This document shows positions 12,315 through 24,914 of a stretch of DNA of 64,000 nucleotides, piece after piece. The position numbers were made by a program, and so were the translations under genes. The stretch is from Agelas oroides. Its lineage: Eukaryota; Porifera; Demospongiae; Agelasida; Agelasidae. The notes below the pieces were generated by a model. It made no database searches. It saw nothing but the letters and a program-made list of their open reading frames with translations, and was not told the origin of the DNA. Positions within the stretch are counted from its first letter, which is position 1. Every line of letters starts with the position of its first letter. Where the stretch lies: positions 18,665,353 through 18,729,352 of the forward strand of contig OX422185.1 of NCBI GenBank assembly GCA_949130485.1, in the 5' to 3' direction.

Positions 12315-13225
12315 GCAGCTGATACAATTTCTTCCAGTTCACTGTGGCTGAAATGAGGAATAAAAGTGTGAGTAGAGCGAATTTCTCTGACTAGGTTACC
12401 AATGGCAATGTGATCAGAGGAATAAGACTTACAATGAGTAGAGCCATACAAGTATTAGCAACCCATGACGTCAAATGCAGTGTTAGAAGCGTTTTTAGAC
12501 GGTGTGAAGACAGTGCATAGCACCTAGTCTCACGAACAGAGTCAAAGAAAGGGCTGCAAAGTTCAGAATTGATGATGCACCAATTGTGACATCCCGAGTC
12601 CTTACCTGAGGCAGCATAAAAAAAAGTCGCCATGCATGCTAAATACATAGCTATTCAGCTTGCACACTCGAATCATGTAGCTAGCAAACTGAGGTTCACC
12701 ACCCTTGTACCTCAGAAGAAAGCTAGCCACTCTCTATACAGTAGGTTCTCGCGCTGGAGATGCCCTTCCAAACAGTCTTTATTCTCCTCAATAGATGGTG
12801 CTGGCTGCATGATTGATGATGTACTGATGTCCACTTATACAAATTTACTGCTTGACAGTTCTGCCATATCATGCCAAATTGTGATAAAAGATAGAGTGGC
12901 ACAATTCGCCCATGCAGAATGACAATATACAAGATATTACTAGTATGCCAGTACCAGTTTACCTGTTTGTAAACTGGTACTGTATAACAACATATATATC
13001 CCACCTACTATACTTCATGCATAGGCCAGAGTGGACTTTAACTGTCATAATTTGTCCCCTCAAGGCTACAAGGGAAATTATGGCTCATAATTCCCTCTCC
13101 ATGTATTTTTAGTTTACAGTCTACTACATTGTCCGACTATAGTACAGATTTTACATCTGTGACAGTAAATAATATTGAAGTTACTGTAAACACTTGCACA
13201 TGTACAGATGTGTTTACAATAATAG

Positions 13226-13378
13226 CAACAAAGGGCCAATCAGGTGGGATATATAATAATTATAGCACAGGTGGCCAGGGATTTATGGCTGTAGTAAACA
13301 AACCTCGTCCTCGGGCTACGCCCTCGGACTCGGTCTGTTTACTGCCATAAATCCCTGGCACCTATGCTATAACTATTA
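13226..13378. repeat. palindromic hairpin element
   Basis: Long arms (…CCAGGGATTTATGGC…/…GCCATAAATCCCTGG…) surround a GC-rich centre with CCTCGGGCTACGCCCTCGG, followed by ACTATTACAT. The plan matches the hairpins at 11034 and 13620, but the arm sequence differs. Confidence 0.55.
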
Positions 13379-13619
13379 CATATACTCCACTTCACCCTTG
13401 TTTCTGTGGCAACAGGTGGGTATTATTTTCCATATACTGACAGGAAGTTGTAGATTCTGTAGATTCTGTTCCATATACCCCAGAAGTTGTAAAAAGATGT
13501 TTCCTATAAGCTACTTTGTTTACAGTGTAAACTACTTTACATGTTTACTAATAACATACCTTGTTTACATTGAAAACTACCATGTGTGTTTACTAACAAC
13601 AACAAGGATCAATCAGAGT

Positions 13620-13738
13620 GGAGAATATAACAGATAAACCACAGTAGACAGGGGTTTATGGTCCATAAACAACCCTTGCCCTCGGGCTCCGGTGGTTTAT
13701 GGACCATAAATCCCTGTCTACTGTGGTTTATCTATTAC
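13620..13738. repeat. palindromic hairpin element
   Basis: GATAAACCACAGTAGACAGG at the left pairs with its complement at the right, around CCCTCGGGCTCCGG. It ends in CTATTACATAAA, like the neighbouring hairpins. The arms are nearly perfect. Confidence 0.6.
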
Positions 13739-14559
13739 ATAAAAACATACAAAGTCTAGAAATACTAACCTACAAAAGACATATTTTACCAGCTAAAGAT
13801 GGTGATGCAACCACCTCTTAAAACAAAGGTAAAATGGCAGTTATTCATTTATCGGAAATGAATAATTAGATATGCGGTCATGAGGGCAGGGCTCTAATTA
13901 GAGTATTGTCGCGATCGTGGTGAAGTGTTTACTCAAGGACAGCGTTGCTGTTTGAAGAGTCTCTGGCTTCCCGTAAGTGCAGTGATGAATATCTGTGTTG
14001 CTCCAGGCTGCTGTAGTAGATCAGACTGAAAGAAACAGCAGTCTTTAGATGGTCTACACTCTGTAAAAGGACTCACTAAAGTGTTGGGTTCATCAGATAA
14101 TTCGGTAGGAAGAACCTACTGTTAAACTCTAGCAATGGAGTGTGCAGCAGGCATTTTTATGAATCCCCATTTTGAGATGTAAAGGGTGCCCCACCACTAC
14201 AGCTAGCTACACTGTACACAGACATTACCATGTACTAGAGTAGTCTCATCCCCAAACCTCATCCGGCGCGTCTATCGCTTCTAGTATAATGTGTGCAATA
14301 CTGAAAGCGATCTGCATTGGGGTTGGTTTGGGTCTGGGACCGAGACTAGTACTAGAGATGAGTATGAAGATAGCAATGAGCTGCAGTAGTGTTTGCAATG
14401 AAGTAAACATTAGCGTACTGTATATGGTAAAAATGATGAGGACTCATTGAGGAAGTAAGCTAGCTGGAACTTGGCAAGTTGCCTCATTCCCAGGCTCTTC
14501 ACCACCTCCAGTATGTGGAAGGCCTGTGAGATCTCATCATGTGCAATCAATGATGTCAG

Positions 14560-14640
14560 GTGGACAGAGGGGCCCAGGGCCAGGGTTTGATTCCAGCAAG
14601 TCTTTTCACTATTTCCTCATAACATCTAACATGTGTTTAA
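14560..14640 (+). mobile_element. fragment of tRNA-derived SINE
   Basis: 'agggtttgattccagcaagt' followed by CTTTTCAC…CCTCATAACATCTAA matches the B-box and tail of the SINE copies at 39868-39995 and 58060-58190. The head is missing. Confidence 0.45.
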
Positions 14641-15118
14641 TCTTATTTCATCTAAGTTTTACTTACTAGTGATTACGTATGCTCTACGTAGGGTTCCAAT
14701 CTTAAGGTATGAGAAACGTGGCATGGGGACAAACGTGGCATTTCCTTTTTGCTGAGACAAACAACTCTCTGAGTCCCTATACAAGTTTATGGTTGTAAAT
14801 AGGTTAAATCATCCTTTCTGATGTGCATAGGATGGGAACCCAATATAAAATGCTTCTTTGTTATTAAGTGCTTGTAGCTGAAACTGAGATCATTACCCTT
14901 TGCTTCAGCTTTAAAGCCACGTCAAACTAAATTGTAGTTTATTTCCTTCACTGTGGAAATCACATGCAAAAAAATTGATTTTGAGTGGCCAGCTCAGCTA
15001 CTCCTCCAGCTAGCTTACCTTCTCAATGAGTCTCATCGTTTTGACCATATATGCTAATGTTTACTTTATTGCAAACACTACTGCTGCTCATCGCTATCCT
15101 CATACTCATGGTGTTGTC

Positions 15119-15453
15119 TTAGTCTCGCACGCCCACTTCCGCAAAAGAAGGGAAGTGTCTGGTGAAGTGCGTATACAAGCCATGTCCTACTGGAATGCAA
15201 TTAGCTGGATGACGTAACCAGATTTCAAATAATGCACGAATTACAATTTACATGTTGCAGAGTAAGCACGCTCCCCGAGAAGTAGCTCTCTTTCACCCTT
15301 TTCAAGACTGCTACTGCTACTCAAACAGTGATGTAATGCGTCATGTGACAAAATACTGCAATGTGATTGTACTGCACTGTACAGTGTGGTAGGACACGGC
15401 TTGTATACATACCCTTCCCTTCTTTTGCGGAAGTGGGTCGGGCCTGCAAGACT
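15119..15453. mobile_element. MULE-like MITE with 9-bp target duplication
   Basis: The ends TTAGTCTCGCACGCCCACTT and …GTGGGTCGGGCCTGCAAGACT are imperfect complements. The flanking direct repeat GGTGTTGTC is exact on both sides (15110-15118, 15454-15462). Its interior matches, in inverse orientation, the right part of the 20952-24006 element, so it looks like a deletion derivative of the same family. Confidence 0.8.
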
Positions 15454-15889
15454 GGTGTTGTCTGTGTACTAAGGATCTTCCTGGACGCCTGTGTACAGTG
15501 TAGCTAGCTGTAGTGGTGGGGCACCCTTTACATCTCAAAATGGGGATTCATAAAAATGCCTGCTGCACACTCCATTGCTAGAGTTTGACAGTAGGTTCTT
15601 CCTACCGAATTATCTGATGAACCCAACACTTTAGTGAGTCCTTTTACAGAGTGTAGACCATCTAAAGACTGCTGTTTCTTTCAGTCTGATCTACTACAGC
15701 AGCCTGGAGCAACACAGATATTCATCACTGCACTTACGGGAAGCCAGAGACTCTTCAAACAGCAACGCTGTCCTTGAGGCTTGAGTAAACACTTCACCAC
15801 GATCGCGACAATACTCTAATTAGAGCCCTGCCCTCATGACCGTATATCTAATTATTCATTTCCGATAAATGAATAACTGCCATTCACAA

Positions 15890-16780
15890 TTGAGAGCATC
15901 AAGGGGAATTCTATTCTGTGCCCCAAAGTTTAATGGCGATGCTGTGCTACCAGCTTTGGCGCAATGACAAATTAGTACCACAAAAACCTTGGGCAGGGCT
16001 AAAGGCAGACAAGCCTCAAGTTCATGGTTAGTGATGTCAGAGTTTCCAAAAGTATGTAAATATTCTTCTACACAGGCCATTTCTCCACAATGTCTTAATG
16101 TATTCACATCAAATTTGATATAGAGGTTCTTTAGAGGCTTGGGTATATTTCCTTGCACAGCTTTGTTAAAAATATCTGCCTCGATCAAAACTACACACAA
16201 TTTTTTGTCACATCTCGCTACTTTTCTGCAAATTGTTGAAGTATTAAGACATTTTGTGATGCTGCTCACAGTTACTTCAATATTCAACAAAGCACAACCA
16301 GTTCTGTATACTAGAGTAGTTGTCCAATGGGATGGTACAGGTTTTTGATTGGAACCTTGCTCCAACTTCCCCGGAAATGCAACTATTTATGGCCACAAAA
16401 TGCCGTTTTTTAAGCATTTATCAAGCCTAGTGCAAGAATTATACTAGATATCTAAAAGCCACAACCTTCATTGGACTGAATAGGTACAGACTATCCTTCA
16501 CAGCGAGTTTCGTTCTGATTGGGCTTACAGCGGCTTCCGGAAAGGTAGTGACCGGAATATTGTGCTAAAATGACGTAGAAAAAATTTGGCAAACCGGTTA
16601 CATTTCGAAGACCGTACCGCTTCCTGTATTCACCCAATCTCATTGATATGGGTACCGTTGGAATCGCCATTTTATGCTCTTTTCGAAAATAAAGGTTGTT
16701 GTTGTGATAAACGAATTTTGATTTTCACCCCGACATCGCTATCATGGTATCGACGACTTCATCGCCTACGTTGAACACAC
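15890..16780. other. stretch upstream of MULE fragment; one unassigned open frame
   Basis: The minus strand has an open frame of 169 codons (15856-16365) with SDITNHELEACLPLALPKVF; no family is recognised and no splice structure supports it. The rest is AT-rich. Given the transposase fragment immediately downstream, this may be the remains of a DNA transposon. Confidence 0.3.
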
Positions 16781-17077
16781 ATGGCTGGGTGGTCAATTTG
16801 CTCCAGCCAAGTGGAACGTGTATTCAGAGGAGGACCTAGAACTAACAATAATCTTGAAGGGTGGCATAGCAAAGTCAAAAAAATTGCTGGTAAGAATCAC
16901 CTGAACATTTTTGGGATCGTAGAACTCTTTAAGAAAGAACAGGCTTCAACAGAAGTCAAAATTAGGCAGTTGATGGCAGGAGGGACCAGAAGGAGACAGG
17001 CACCACGTCGAATCAAAGCCATTGTAGACAACTTTGACAACTACACCATCATAGACTATCTATTAAACAGCTCTTAG
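16781..17077 (+). pseudogene. MULE/FLYWCH-type transposase C-terminal fragment
   Basis: A 98-codon frame reads PRTNNNLEGWHSKVKK … HLNIFGIVELFKKEQ. The TNNxLEGWH motif followed about 25 residues later by an IxELxKKEQ helix is characteristic of the C-terminal part of MULE-domain transposases found with FLYWCH fingers in invertebrates. The catalytic DDE region is not present in this frame upstream, so this is a relic or one exon. It is a candidate source of the transposase for the 9-bp-duplication elements around it, although that link is an inference. Confidence 0.65.
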
Positions 17078-17164
17078 CTGGGTAGGCAAGTAAATACATT
17101 TTTAAATTTTTGCACAGAATCAAAAACTTAATGGTAGACAAAACAGGTTTAGACGAACCTAAAG

Positions 17165-18262
17165 TACAGTCGATTGCGGCTGCGTTCGAAATTTCCGTGA
17201 ATCCGTCCATACGTTACGCTCCGTGACGTCGCGTAACATACACAAAATGCGCACAAGCCACACCTTTAATTGCATGCCTGAAGCGTGACAAATATACATA
17301 TAAATGATGTAAGAAAATGAAAAACAAAACAACGAAGATTACAATGGTTGTGGTGAACAGGTAGTTCTAAATGTCTGTTCCCTATTGTGAGGACACGATT
17401 CTGCCCTCTGAGCAGGTGAGGTCAATAGCTTCCCCAATCATACCAGCTGGGTGATGGTATGAGGACCTTGATCCCCTGATGCACATAATGGCAGAGCGCA
17501 GTAGTGAGAAGCTGAGTTTGCAGCGAATCCAAAATAGAGCTCTGCTGTAAGGCTGGTCGCGTTTCTCTGCGTACACAAAATAACTCTCTGCGTACACAAA
17601 ATAACTCATTTACGGTACGTACATACACATATACATCTATATCCTGTATGTATCATGAACTGCCAAAAGGCGGTTGTCATTTCTGGACGGAACCCACTGA
17701 CAGTGAAAGGTGCGTGCTGACTGGCGAGCGTATCAGTTCTGATACAACTTCGAACTGACTGGTGACAGACGGCCAAATGGACACCGGAATGTTTGATGGT
17801 TCAGTACCTGGTCCTTCTTGGGACCCAGAACCTGGACGTGCGTATTATCCAAGACCTTACTACAAGAGTATGAACACCACTTTGGACACATTAAGGGGTT
17901 CTCCAAAATAACTCCGACAACATGCAATTCACTGCGTAGACCAAGGCCTGCAATCCAAACTTTTCCGTAGAGACAGAGGGTCCACAGTTCCACTTTCTTC
18001 AAACAATCGGTATATACGGTGCACCATACTTACCGCTACGTTTATATGTTTGCGCTATCAGTATCATGCACAAGTGGCAGGTTTATCGCTATTCTCTGGT
18101 CACGACACAATCCACCAGCGCAGGTCATTGAATAGCCTCTTCCTGGCTCAGCTGACATAACTGACTCTATACTGTTCAAAGTCCCACCTCTACGCGTGGG
18201 CACGCAAACTTGCGTAAAATACGCGTAACGGAATTTTCGAACGGAACCGCAATCGACTGTAG
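17165..18262. mobile_element. TIR transposon, 1.1 kb, non-autonomous
   Basis: Left TACAGTCGATTGCGGCTGCG and right CCGCAATCGACTGTA are complementary, with the match extending through TTCGAAATTTCC. TA at both outer edges suggests a TA target site. It contains a 280-bp segment (17290-17572) that also occurs, split in two and inverted, in the 20952-24006 element. Confidence 0.65.
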
Positions 18263-18308
18263 ACGAAACGGCAGTAGACGAAATAGCAGTAGACGAACCA
18301 GGACCACA

Positions 18309-19254
18309 CCGGCGCTATGTATACAAAAGTTCATTTTGAGATGCCTGTAATATCCTGGCCGGCCGGTATTAATCCTTTCTTCACAAAGAATATACAACAC
18401 TGCTTATATAGCAATCCTAGTTACACCTAAGCCATAGGCAAGTACAAACAAGAGCTGACACGTATAACAATAGCAATTAACACACAGAGTGTAAACTATA
18501 GTACTAACGAAGTGCTAATACTGTAGAGTCAAGATACTACAATGCCCACGTTGACCGCGTGACCTGGTGGGCCCCAATCCTTCTACCGCTAAATTTCAGG
18601 TTGTCCGCACAATAAAGATGTTTCGAAGTGACACAGCGCCTGTACTAAACATCTTTCGGATATCGTCTTTAGCGCTCTGTCTATGTTACGTCTTCATTGA
18701 TCGCCGCTGAAATTCAATTTTCATTACCGTTACAGCGAAAAACCCAGCGCCCTTGGACTGTGTTATCCACAACTTGGTAAATTAATATGAAAAAAGAAAC
18801 TCACCACATGAAAAGGCGGACCCTGCCGCTCAAAACACTGACATGCCCTTAGAAACGGGCGGAATCAGCTAGCCGGTTAAGTAGCGATGGTAAACACAAG
18901 ATAAACACATTCATTAGCATGTGGTGCCACAAGTCTGCGACAATTATGGGGTGCCGTTTGTGCCAAAACTCCTATTTGAGCGAACATTTACGAAAACACA
19001 CCGATGTTTACTAAATCATAATTAACCTTACGGGTAGCCTCGTTCCCAGGCCGTTCCCGCCTCCAGTTTTTGATCGCTTGCAGTTATACTGCAAGCGATC
19101 AAAAACTGGATGTTTAGTACAGGCGCTGTGTCACTTCGAAACATCTTTATTGTGTGGACAACCTGAAATTTAGCGGTACAAGGATTGGGGCCCACCAGGT
19201 CACATTATAAACGGGGGCATCTCAAAATGAACTTTTGTATACATAGCGCGGCAG
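18309..19254. repeat. nested inverted repeats, two pairs
   Basis: 18309-18346 is complementary to 19218-19254, and 18561-18650 is complementary to 19108-19204. The right-hand partners sit side by side inside the hairpin element at 19035-19300, while the left-hand partners are about 215 bp apart in ordinary sequence. This suggests that both blocks were copied into the hairpin. Confidence 0.6.
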
Positions 19255-19300
19255 TTATACTGCAAAAACTGGAGGCGGGAACGGCCTGGGAACGAGGCTA
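19035..19300. mobile_element. MULE-like hairpin element with 9-bp duplication and internal filler
   Basis: Ends TAGCCTCGTTCCCAGGCC / GGCCTGGGAACGAGGCTA; the exact 9-bp duplication CCTTACGGG lies at 19026-19034 and 19301-19309. A complete small hairpin (arms CCCGCCTCCAGTTTTTGATC, centre CTTGCAGTTATACTGCAAG) is followed by about 145 bp (19107-19250) copied in inverse orientation from 18.3-18.65 kb, then by the right arm. Confidence 0.85.
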
Positions 19301-19448
19301 CCTTACGGGGAAACGTGTCGTTTGCGTGACCCATTCCGGATCCGGTGTATAGTCTAAGCATAGATAATAGAGACTCGGAACCTTATCTATGGTCTAAGTT
19401 CACCCTGTTTGAAACGGTTTCCGCTTACGTCACCTTAATAACTATATT

Positions 19449-20003
19449 GGGTAGATGCTGGTATTATGAGACAGCTAAACTGAATGACTACTCATTAGTG
19501 TAATGTATTTTTTCAGTTCCATCTAAAGGTTTGAAACATTTCTCCTGAGAATGTACCACTTATAAAATAAAATTCGTATTTTTCCTCCTGTGGTTCTAAA
19601 AGTAAGAGCCTATGAAAATCACTCTTGCATGTATTATGAGTCGACTGCTGGTATTATGAGTCACCTGGTGCGTTGTTGATTGAAACATTTTCAGTTGGAG
19701 TTCAAACTGTATCCTAGCATTTAATAACCTCTCTTTGTGCTGATAGTAATTTTTCTTCACTAGAGCACCTTCCATTCTAACATGGTATTAATGTTAACAT
19801 ACACTGTTCAGGGTTCATAGTTTGGGATCCCTAAAATCATCAAACCTTGAAAAATACTACAGAGTAAACACATTTTGATGGGAAAGTTGCTATATAATGG
19901 CACCCGTATGTACTCTAAATGGACGTCGAGTTTGGAAATTTTTGGAGTAAAAGTTACATGTGAACCCATAATACCCTCTGACTCATAATACCTGCATCTA
20001 CCC
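19449..20003. mobile_element. TIR element, about 555 bp
   Basis: GGGTAGATGCTGGTATTATG at the left matches the complement of the right end (CATAATACCTGCATCTACCC). Extra internal copies of GCTGGTATTATGAGTC lie near 19640-19665, as often seen in subterminal transposase-binding arrays. There is no coding sequence. Confidence 0.65.
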
Positions 20004-20951
20004 CGTCGGACTGTTCTGTACGTACGGCGCGCGCGTAGCAATAAATTAGGATACCGTAATTCCTAATTGAACGTATATATGCGCATGTGCTATTCACTGT
20101 GAACTTTGAACTCAGCCGTTACGGTGCTAGTTATCGAACTTTTTTGTAACCAAAAATAAAGTCGTGGAGACTGATTTACAACTAACGAAGACGGTGAAAC
20201 TACGCAAAAATACCTTGCGAAGGGCGACTCGAAGCAGTTTTTGCGATATCACCTTCCGTTGCAACGTTATGACCCGTTGTTTCAAGGAAATTTGGTAAGA
20301 CAGTAAGTTTTTCTCATTCAAAACTTTCTATTTCGAGTACCATTTACCGTAGCTGCAAAAACGTTTCGAGCCGCCCTAGAGTTTATTAATGCGCATCTCC
20401 AACAGCGAGATCAAGTCGCTAGCGTACTTCGTACTGTAGATTTTTGGTTAATAGTCTGCGGGGACATTCGTGTGCTTACTGTGGCTACAAAGTGAGCTAT
20501 TTCAACGGTTTTTCCTGTACACATTCGCTACCCTCCCTGCTTCATATTCAGCAGGTTTTGTTGTGCTGGGATGAATTCTGTACGAGAAATTTTATGTTGA
20601 TATATTTCATAAACCACGCCCACCGGGACTATCCCGCCACCTTAAATAGGTTCCTGTTTAGTACAGGCCGAATGCCGCATCCGGTGGGTGGAGCTATGGG
20701 CGTGACCTTGTCTCACTGCTGTGAAAAGGGGATGCACCCGAATTTTGACATCATCTTATTAAATATTCGTAAGACAACTTCGGCTGGTATTTGTATGGCT
20801 GTTGTACTTTGACCTCGACTGCTGACTTGCTTGCTTGGCAAGGCACGCAGCCAACTGTTCTACAGCTCTTCCTAAGGTATTCAGTAGAGATTTGCAAGTG
20901 TACCAATGCATCAGAACTCATAAGTTGACGTAAAACTGCCTACTCTGGTAC
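20004..20951. other. no supported gene
   Basis: Only short open frames are present, the longest being 122 codons on plus at 20444, with no recognisable motif or splice borders. I see no clear repeat structure. Confidence 0.4.
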
Positions 20952-21835
20952 TAGTCTCGCAGGCCCGACCCACTTCCGCTAGAGAAGGGAGAGGGTCTGG
21001 TGAACAGCGTATACAAGCCGTGTCCCGCCGCACTGTACAGTGCGGTACAATCAGATTGCAGTATTTCAACGTCCGGAGGGATGGGCCCAATTGCAACTGT
21101 GGTCTACAAACGGATTGCCACCCTCATCGCAGAGAAACGCGACCAGCCTTACAGCAGAGCTCTATTTTGGATTCGCTGCAAACTCAGCTTCTCACTACTG
21201 TGCTCTGCCATTATGTGCATCAGGGGATCAAGGTCCTCATACCATCACCCAGCTGGTATGATTGAATGAGTAGTCCTTTGCCTGTTTAAATGCTTTCCTT
21301 CCCTTTGTCCATCTGTGTTGTTGTAAAGTCCTTTGATATCATGTACATATAATAACTTTACAGCAAAGATTTGCTTATGTAGTGGTTAATGATATTATTG
21401 AGTTGTGTATAACTCACACTCTGAGTACCTGGAAGACTTACCCGTCAAATAGTTGGCTGTATAGAGTCACTAAAATTCCTTTGGATCATAATCAGTTCAT
21501 TTGAAGTCACAGTGATCAAGCATTAGCCAAAACATGTAAGAGGTTCTTGGACAGAATTTCAGGTATGATGGCTGTAACTGTAAGTTAGTCATACCTTAGT
21601 AAATGATTGGGTGATTCTGCTACTTACTTCAAATGCAAAATACCTGCTTAATAATGTAGGAGGTCAATAAGGTGTCACTAGATTTTTATATCGAAGCAAA
21701 AAAAACAAACAAACACAAAACAATAGCCCAGGCTGGCCTGATAATTCAGTTTGCACTTTGTGTTATTAATATGCTATGGTATGCCTAATTACACATGTGG
21801 CTATATAGATAACAGGAAACACATACCCAACATAG

Positions 21836-21965
<130 letters not shown>

Positions 21966-22093
21966 AGGGGTGAAGCAACTACGAGGGTCTGTTGGCATAC
22001 TCCCCCAGAAGAGTTTGGAATTTTTGAGCTTCCCAGGTCGATTCTGAAGCTACTTTAGGTCATAACATGGAAGAAAGTATAGTACTTTGACTC

Positions 22094-22215
22094 GTTAATT
22101 GGTTTAATTGTTTCTGCGGGGAAGGGTAGGGTATAAGGGTCGGGGTAGGTTTTGTTTGCGCAAATGTTTCTGCGGTTTGTCCCTCAAAGCTTATACTTAA
22201 GTAGTTGCTATAACG
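22094..22215. repeat. dispersed repeat, copy 1 (copy 2 at 62284-62405)
   Basis: About 120 bp starting GTTAATTGGTTTAATTGTTT and running through GGGGAAGGGTAGGGTATAAG to CTTAAGTAGTTGCTA is about 95% identical to 62284-62405. No terminal structure was seen. Confidence 0.7.
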
Positions 22216-22316
22216 GAAAATTGTTGGAAGACTCGGTCTTTCGCACTGTTCAGCTAACCCTACACTGTGGTAAAAGTGGGAGGTGGTATAGATCCTGCAA
22301 CTGAGGTAAAGTTAAA

Positions 22317-23526
22317 TTAACCTCTAGTTTTTTTCCAGTGTAGAGTGGAGTTGATTGATGCCTAGTTTGTCCTATTCGAAGTAGTTTTGGTCTCTTAGGT
22401 TTGAAAAGCTAAGGCGATTGACCATCAAGTTGATATTCAGTTGGGTGTAAACTAGATTTCCCCATTCTAGTCCTGCACAGAGTGTACCAGAGTTACAAAC
22501 TAATTTGTTATTCAGAATGTACAGGTGGAGTGGAGTTGATTGATGCCTAGTTTGTCCTATTGGAAGTAGTCAGTTGGTCTCTTAGGTTTGAAAAAGCTAA
22601 GACGATTGCCATCGAGTTGATATTCAGTTGGGGGAAACTAGATTTTCCCGTTCTAGTCCAGCACAGAGTGCACCAGAGCTACAAACCAATTTGATATTCT
22701 GAATGTACAGGTAGAATGGAGTTGAACCTAGTTTGTCCTGTTTTGGTCTTAGGTTTGAAAAAGCTAAGGCGATTGACCATTGAGTTGATATTCGGTTGGG
22801 TGTATTTTTCCGTTCTAGTCCAGCTGTGGATGTACCAGAGTTACAAACCGATTTGATATTCTGAATGTACAGGTATACTGTGAAAACTTGGAGGTTGATT
22901 TAACCCAGAAAGGTCATCTCAGTTGCAGTCTGGATTCATCTAGGTCCAGGCAGTGGCTCACTTCCTTTTGCCAGGGTTTAGGGTTACACCCCTTGTCCAG
23001 TGGAGGTCAATAGATTGGGTTGCAAATGAAATTCATTTTGTGATTGCATATTTGCACCAAAAGGGGGTGGAACTCTCACTATATTCATGTATTATTGGAT
23101 TGACTCTGAAAAATATTCATGCACTATTGGCTAACCTTTGGGCAGTATTTATGTGCCATATTGGAACTTTGAGTACACAAACACTGTAGCTAACCCTACA
23201 CTGTGGTAAAAGTGGGAGGTGGTATAGATCCTGCAACTGAGGTAATCTATTTTGGGTTAAATTAACCTCTAGTTTTTTTCCAGTGTAATAGAGTGGAGTT
23301 GAATGATGCCTAATTTGACCTAGTAGTTTTGGTCTCTTAGGCTTGAAAAGCTAAGGCGAGACCATCGAGTTGATATTCAGTTGGGTGTAAATCTAGTTTA
23401 CACCCAACTGAATATCAACTCGATGGTCTCGCCTTAGCTTTTCAAGCCTAAGAGACCAAAACTACTAGGTCAAATTAGGCATCATTCAACTCCACTCTAT
23501 TACACTGGAAAAAAACTAGAGGTTAA
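22317..23526. repeat. TTAA-bounded tandem and palindromic block
   Basis: TTAACCTCTAGTTTTTTTCC occurs at 22317 and 23263, and as an exact complement ending at 23526. Between them lie four direct copies of a unit of about 110-190 bp (near 22340, 22520, 22700 and 23285) containing GGTCTCTTAGGTTTGAAAAG and TGATATTCAGTTGGGTGTA. TTAA at both outer edges would fit a piggyBac-like target site, but this is not proven. Confidence 0.6.
23263..23526. repeat. 264-bp palindrome, arms essentially identical
   Basis: The two arms of about 130 bp pair base for base as far as I can follow, around a five-base centre near 23394. The degenerate direct copies just upstream differ from each other by many changes, so this palindrome is either recent or kept identical by conversion. 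Confidence 0.85.
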
Positions 23527-24009
23527 TTAAGCTATTGACCTCACCTGCTCAGAGGGCAGAATCGTGTCCTCACAATAGGGAACAGACATTTAGAACTACC
23601 TGTTCACCACAACCATTGTAATCTTCGTTGTTTTGTTTTTCATTTTCTTACATCATTTATATGTATACTTTGACCTCTGGAATTACACTTTTTCAGTTCT
23701 ATTTTTAGTACGGATTGCAGTATTTTGTCACATGACGCATTACGTCACTGTTTGAGTAGCAATAGCTGTCTTGAAAATGGCGAAAGAGAGCTAGGGAATC
23801 TTTTCCGCTACTGCAGAAGCTGTAAAAACACTTTGACTTTACTTCTTGGGGAGCGTGCTTACTCTGCAACAGGTAATTCAAGAGTGCATTATTTGAAATC
23901 TGGTTACGTCATCCAGCTAATTGCATTCCAGTGGGACACGGCTTGTATACGCAGTTCACCAGACCCTTCCCTTCTTTTGCGGAAGTGGGTCTGGCTTGCG
24001 AGACTACTC

Positions 24010-24883
24010 TGGTACATGCACACATAGCTATTGAAGTTCTTTAGACTCTCCCTCCTGGGGCGACAGGCCTGTGTTTCATCGTGAAAGGTTTGGTTGGTGA
24101 CATTGACAGATGAAAATGTGTTGGCCAGCATTATATGTTGGATCTTTGTCTTTATCACAGTGAAGGAATTATGCCTATGGAGTGAACTGAAATAAATAGC
24201 TGCATATCAGTGTGTGGTCACCTACATGTCACGTGGATTGCTTTTAATCAAGCACTCACTCAGGCTCGTCCCAGGGCGATGCAGCATCCCACTAGTATAC
24301 ACACGCTGCATAAGGCTAGGTAGAACTCATTTTCAGATGCAATAATCTAAGAAGGGCAAGGTATACACAGACTGAATAGGAGCAACTCAGGTATGCCTGC
24401 AATGACCATTGTCCATTTATCTGTGGGTAAAAGCATTATTATATAAAACTAACGCTTGTACAACATCACCACAGTTGGGGGGGGGGGGGAGCCACATTCC
24501 TGTGGAATATGATTGTGTGTTCTACAGAACATTTAGAGTTATAGTTAATTGTCATACTCAAAAGTGACACATGCACATTATGGTGGACATGTTCCTGATT
24601 GCTCATGGCTGTCCTCAGCATCTTTAAATATCACTACCCTTGTAAACGGTTATACCTAATGCTTTAGCCTCATTCCCAGGCCACTCCCAGATTTTCTCTC
24701 GCAGCTGTGGATCTCCAAGGCTGCAAGATAAAATCTGGGAGTGGCCTGGGAACGAGGCTCAACAGCTCTCTTAACTGAAAAGTCAGAGAATGAACTGGTC
24801 TAGTGCACATGCACATTCAGTAGTTCGAGTATGACAACTAACTTAAAATCTCTGTGTTAACTATCAACAAGATCTCTGAAATT

Positions 24884-24914
<31 letters not shown>

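Larger units (their letters stand above)
13833..15889. mobile_element. long inverted repeat (about 400-bp arms) with THAP-like frames
   Basis: The arms 13833-14222 and 15489-15889 are near-identical complements separated by 1.27 kb. Each arm contains, reading inward, a start followed by NICVAPGCCSRSD, then a stop, then KKQQSLDGLHSVKGLTKVLG. The C-x4-CC spacing after the start resembles the beginning of a THAP zinc finger, the DNA-binding module of P-element-type transposases and of host THAP proteins. Both copies share the same stop, so the frame was dead before the arms were copied or converted. The spacer holds a SINE tail (14560-14640) and a transposon (15119-15453). Confidence 0.6.

Noticed and set aside
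12454-12648. Possible first exon on the minus strand (MATFFYAASGKDSG…) with a gtaagt donor
   Set aside because: It has two competing donors, no partner exon and low sequence complexity of hydrophobic stretches; not enough to call a gene.
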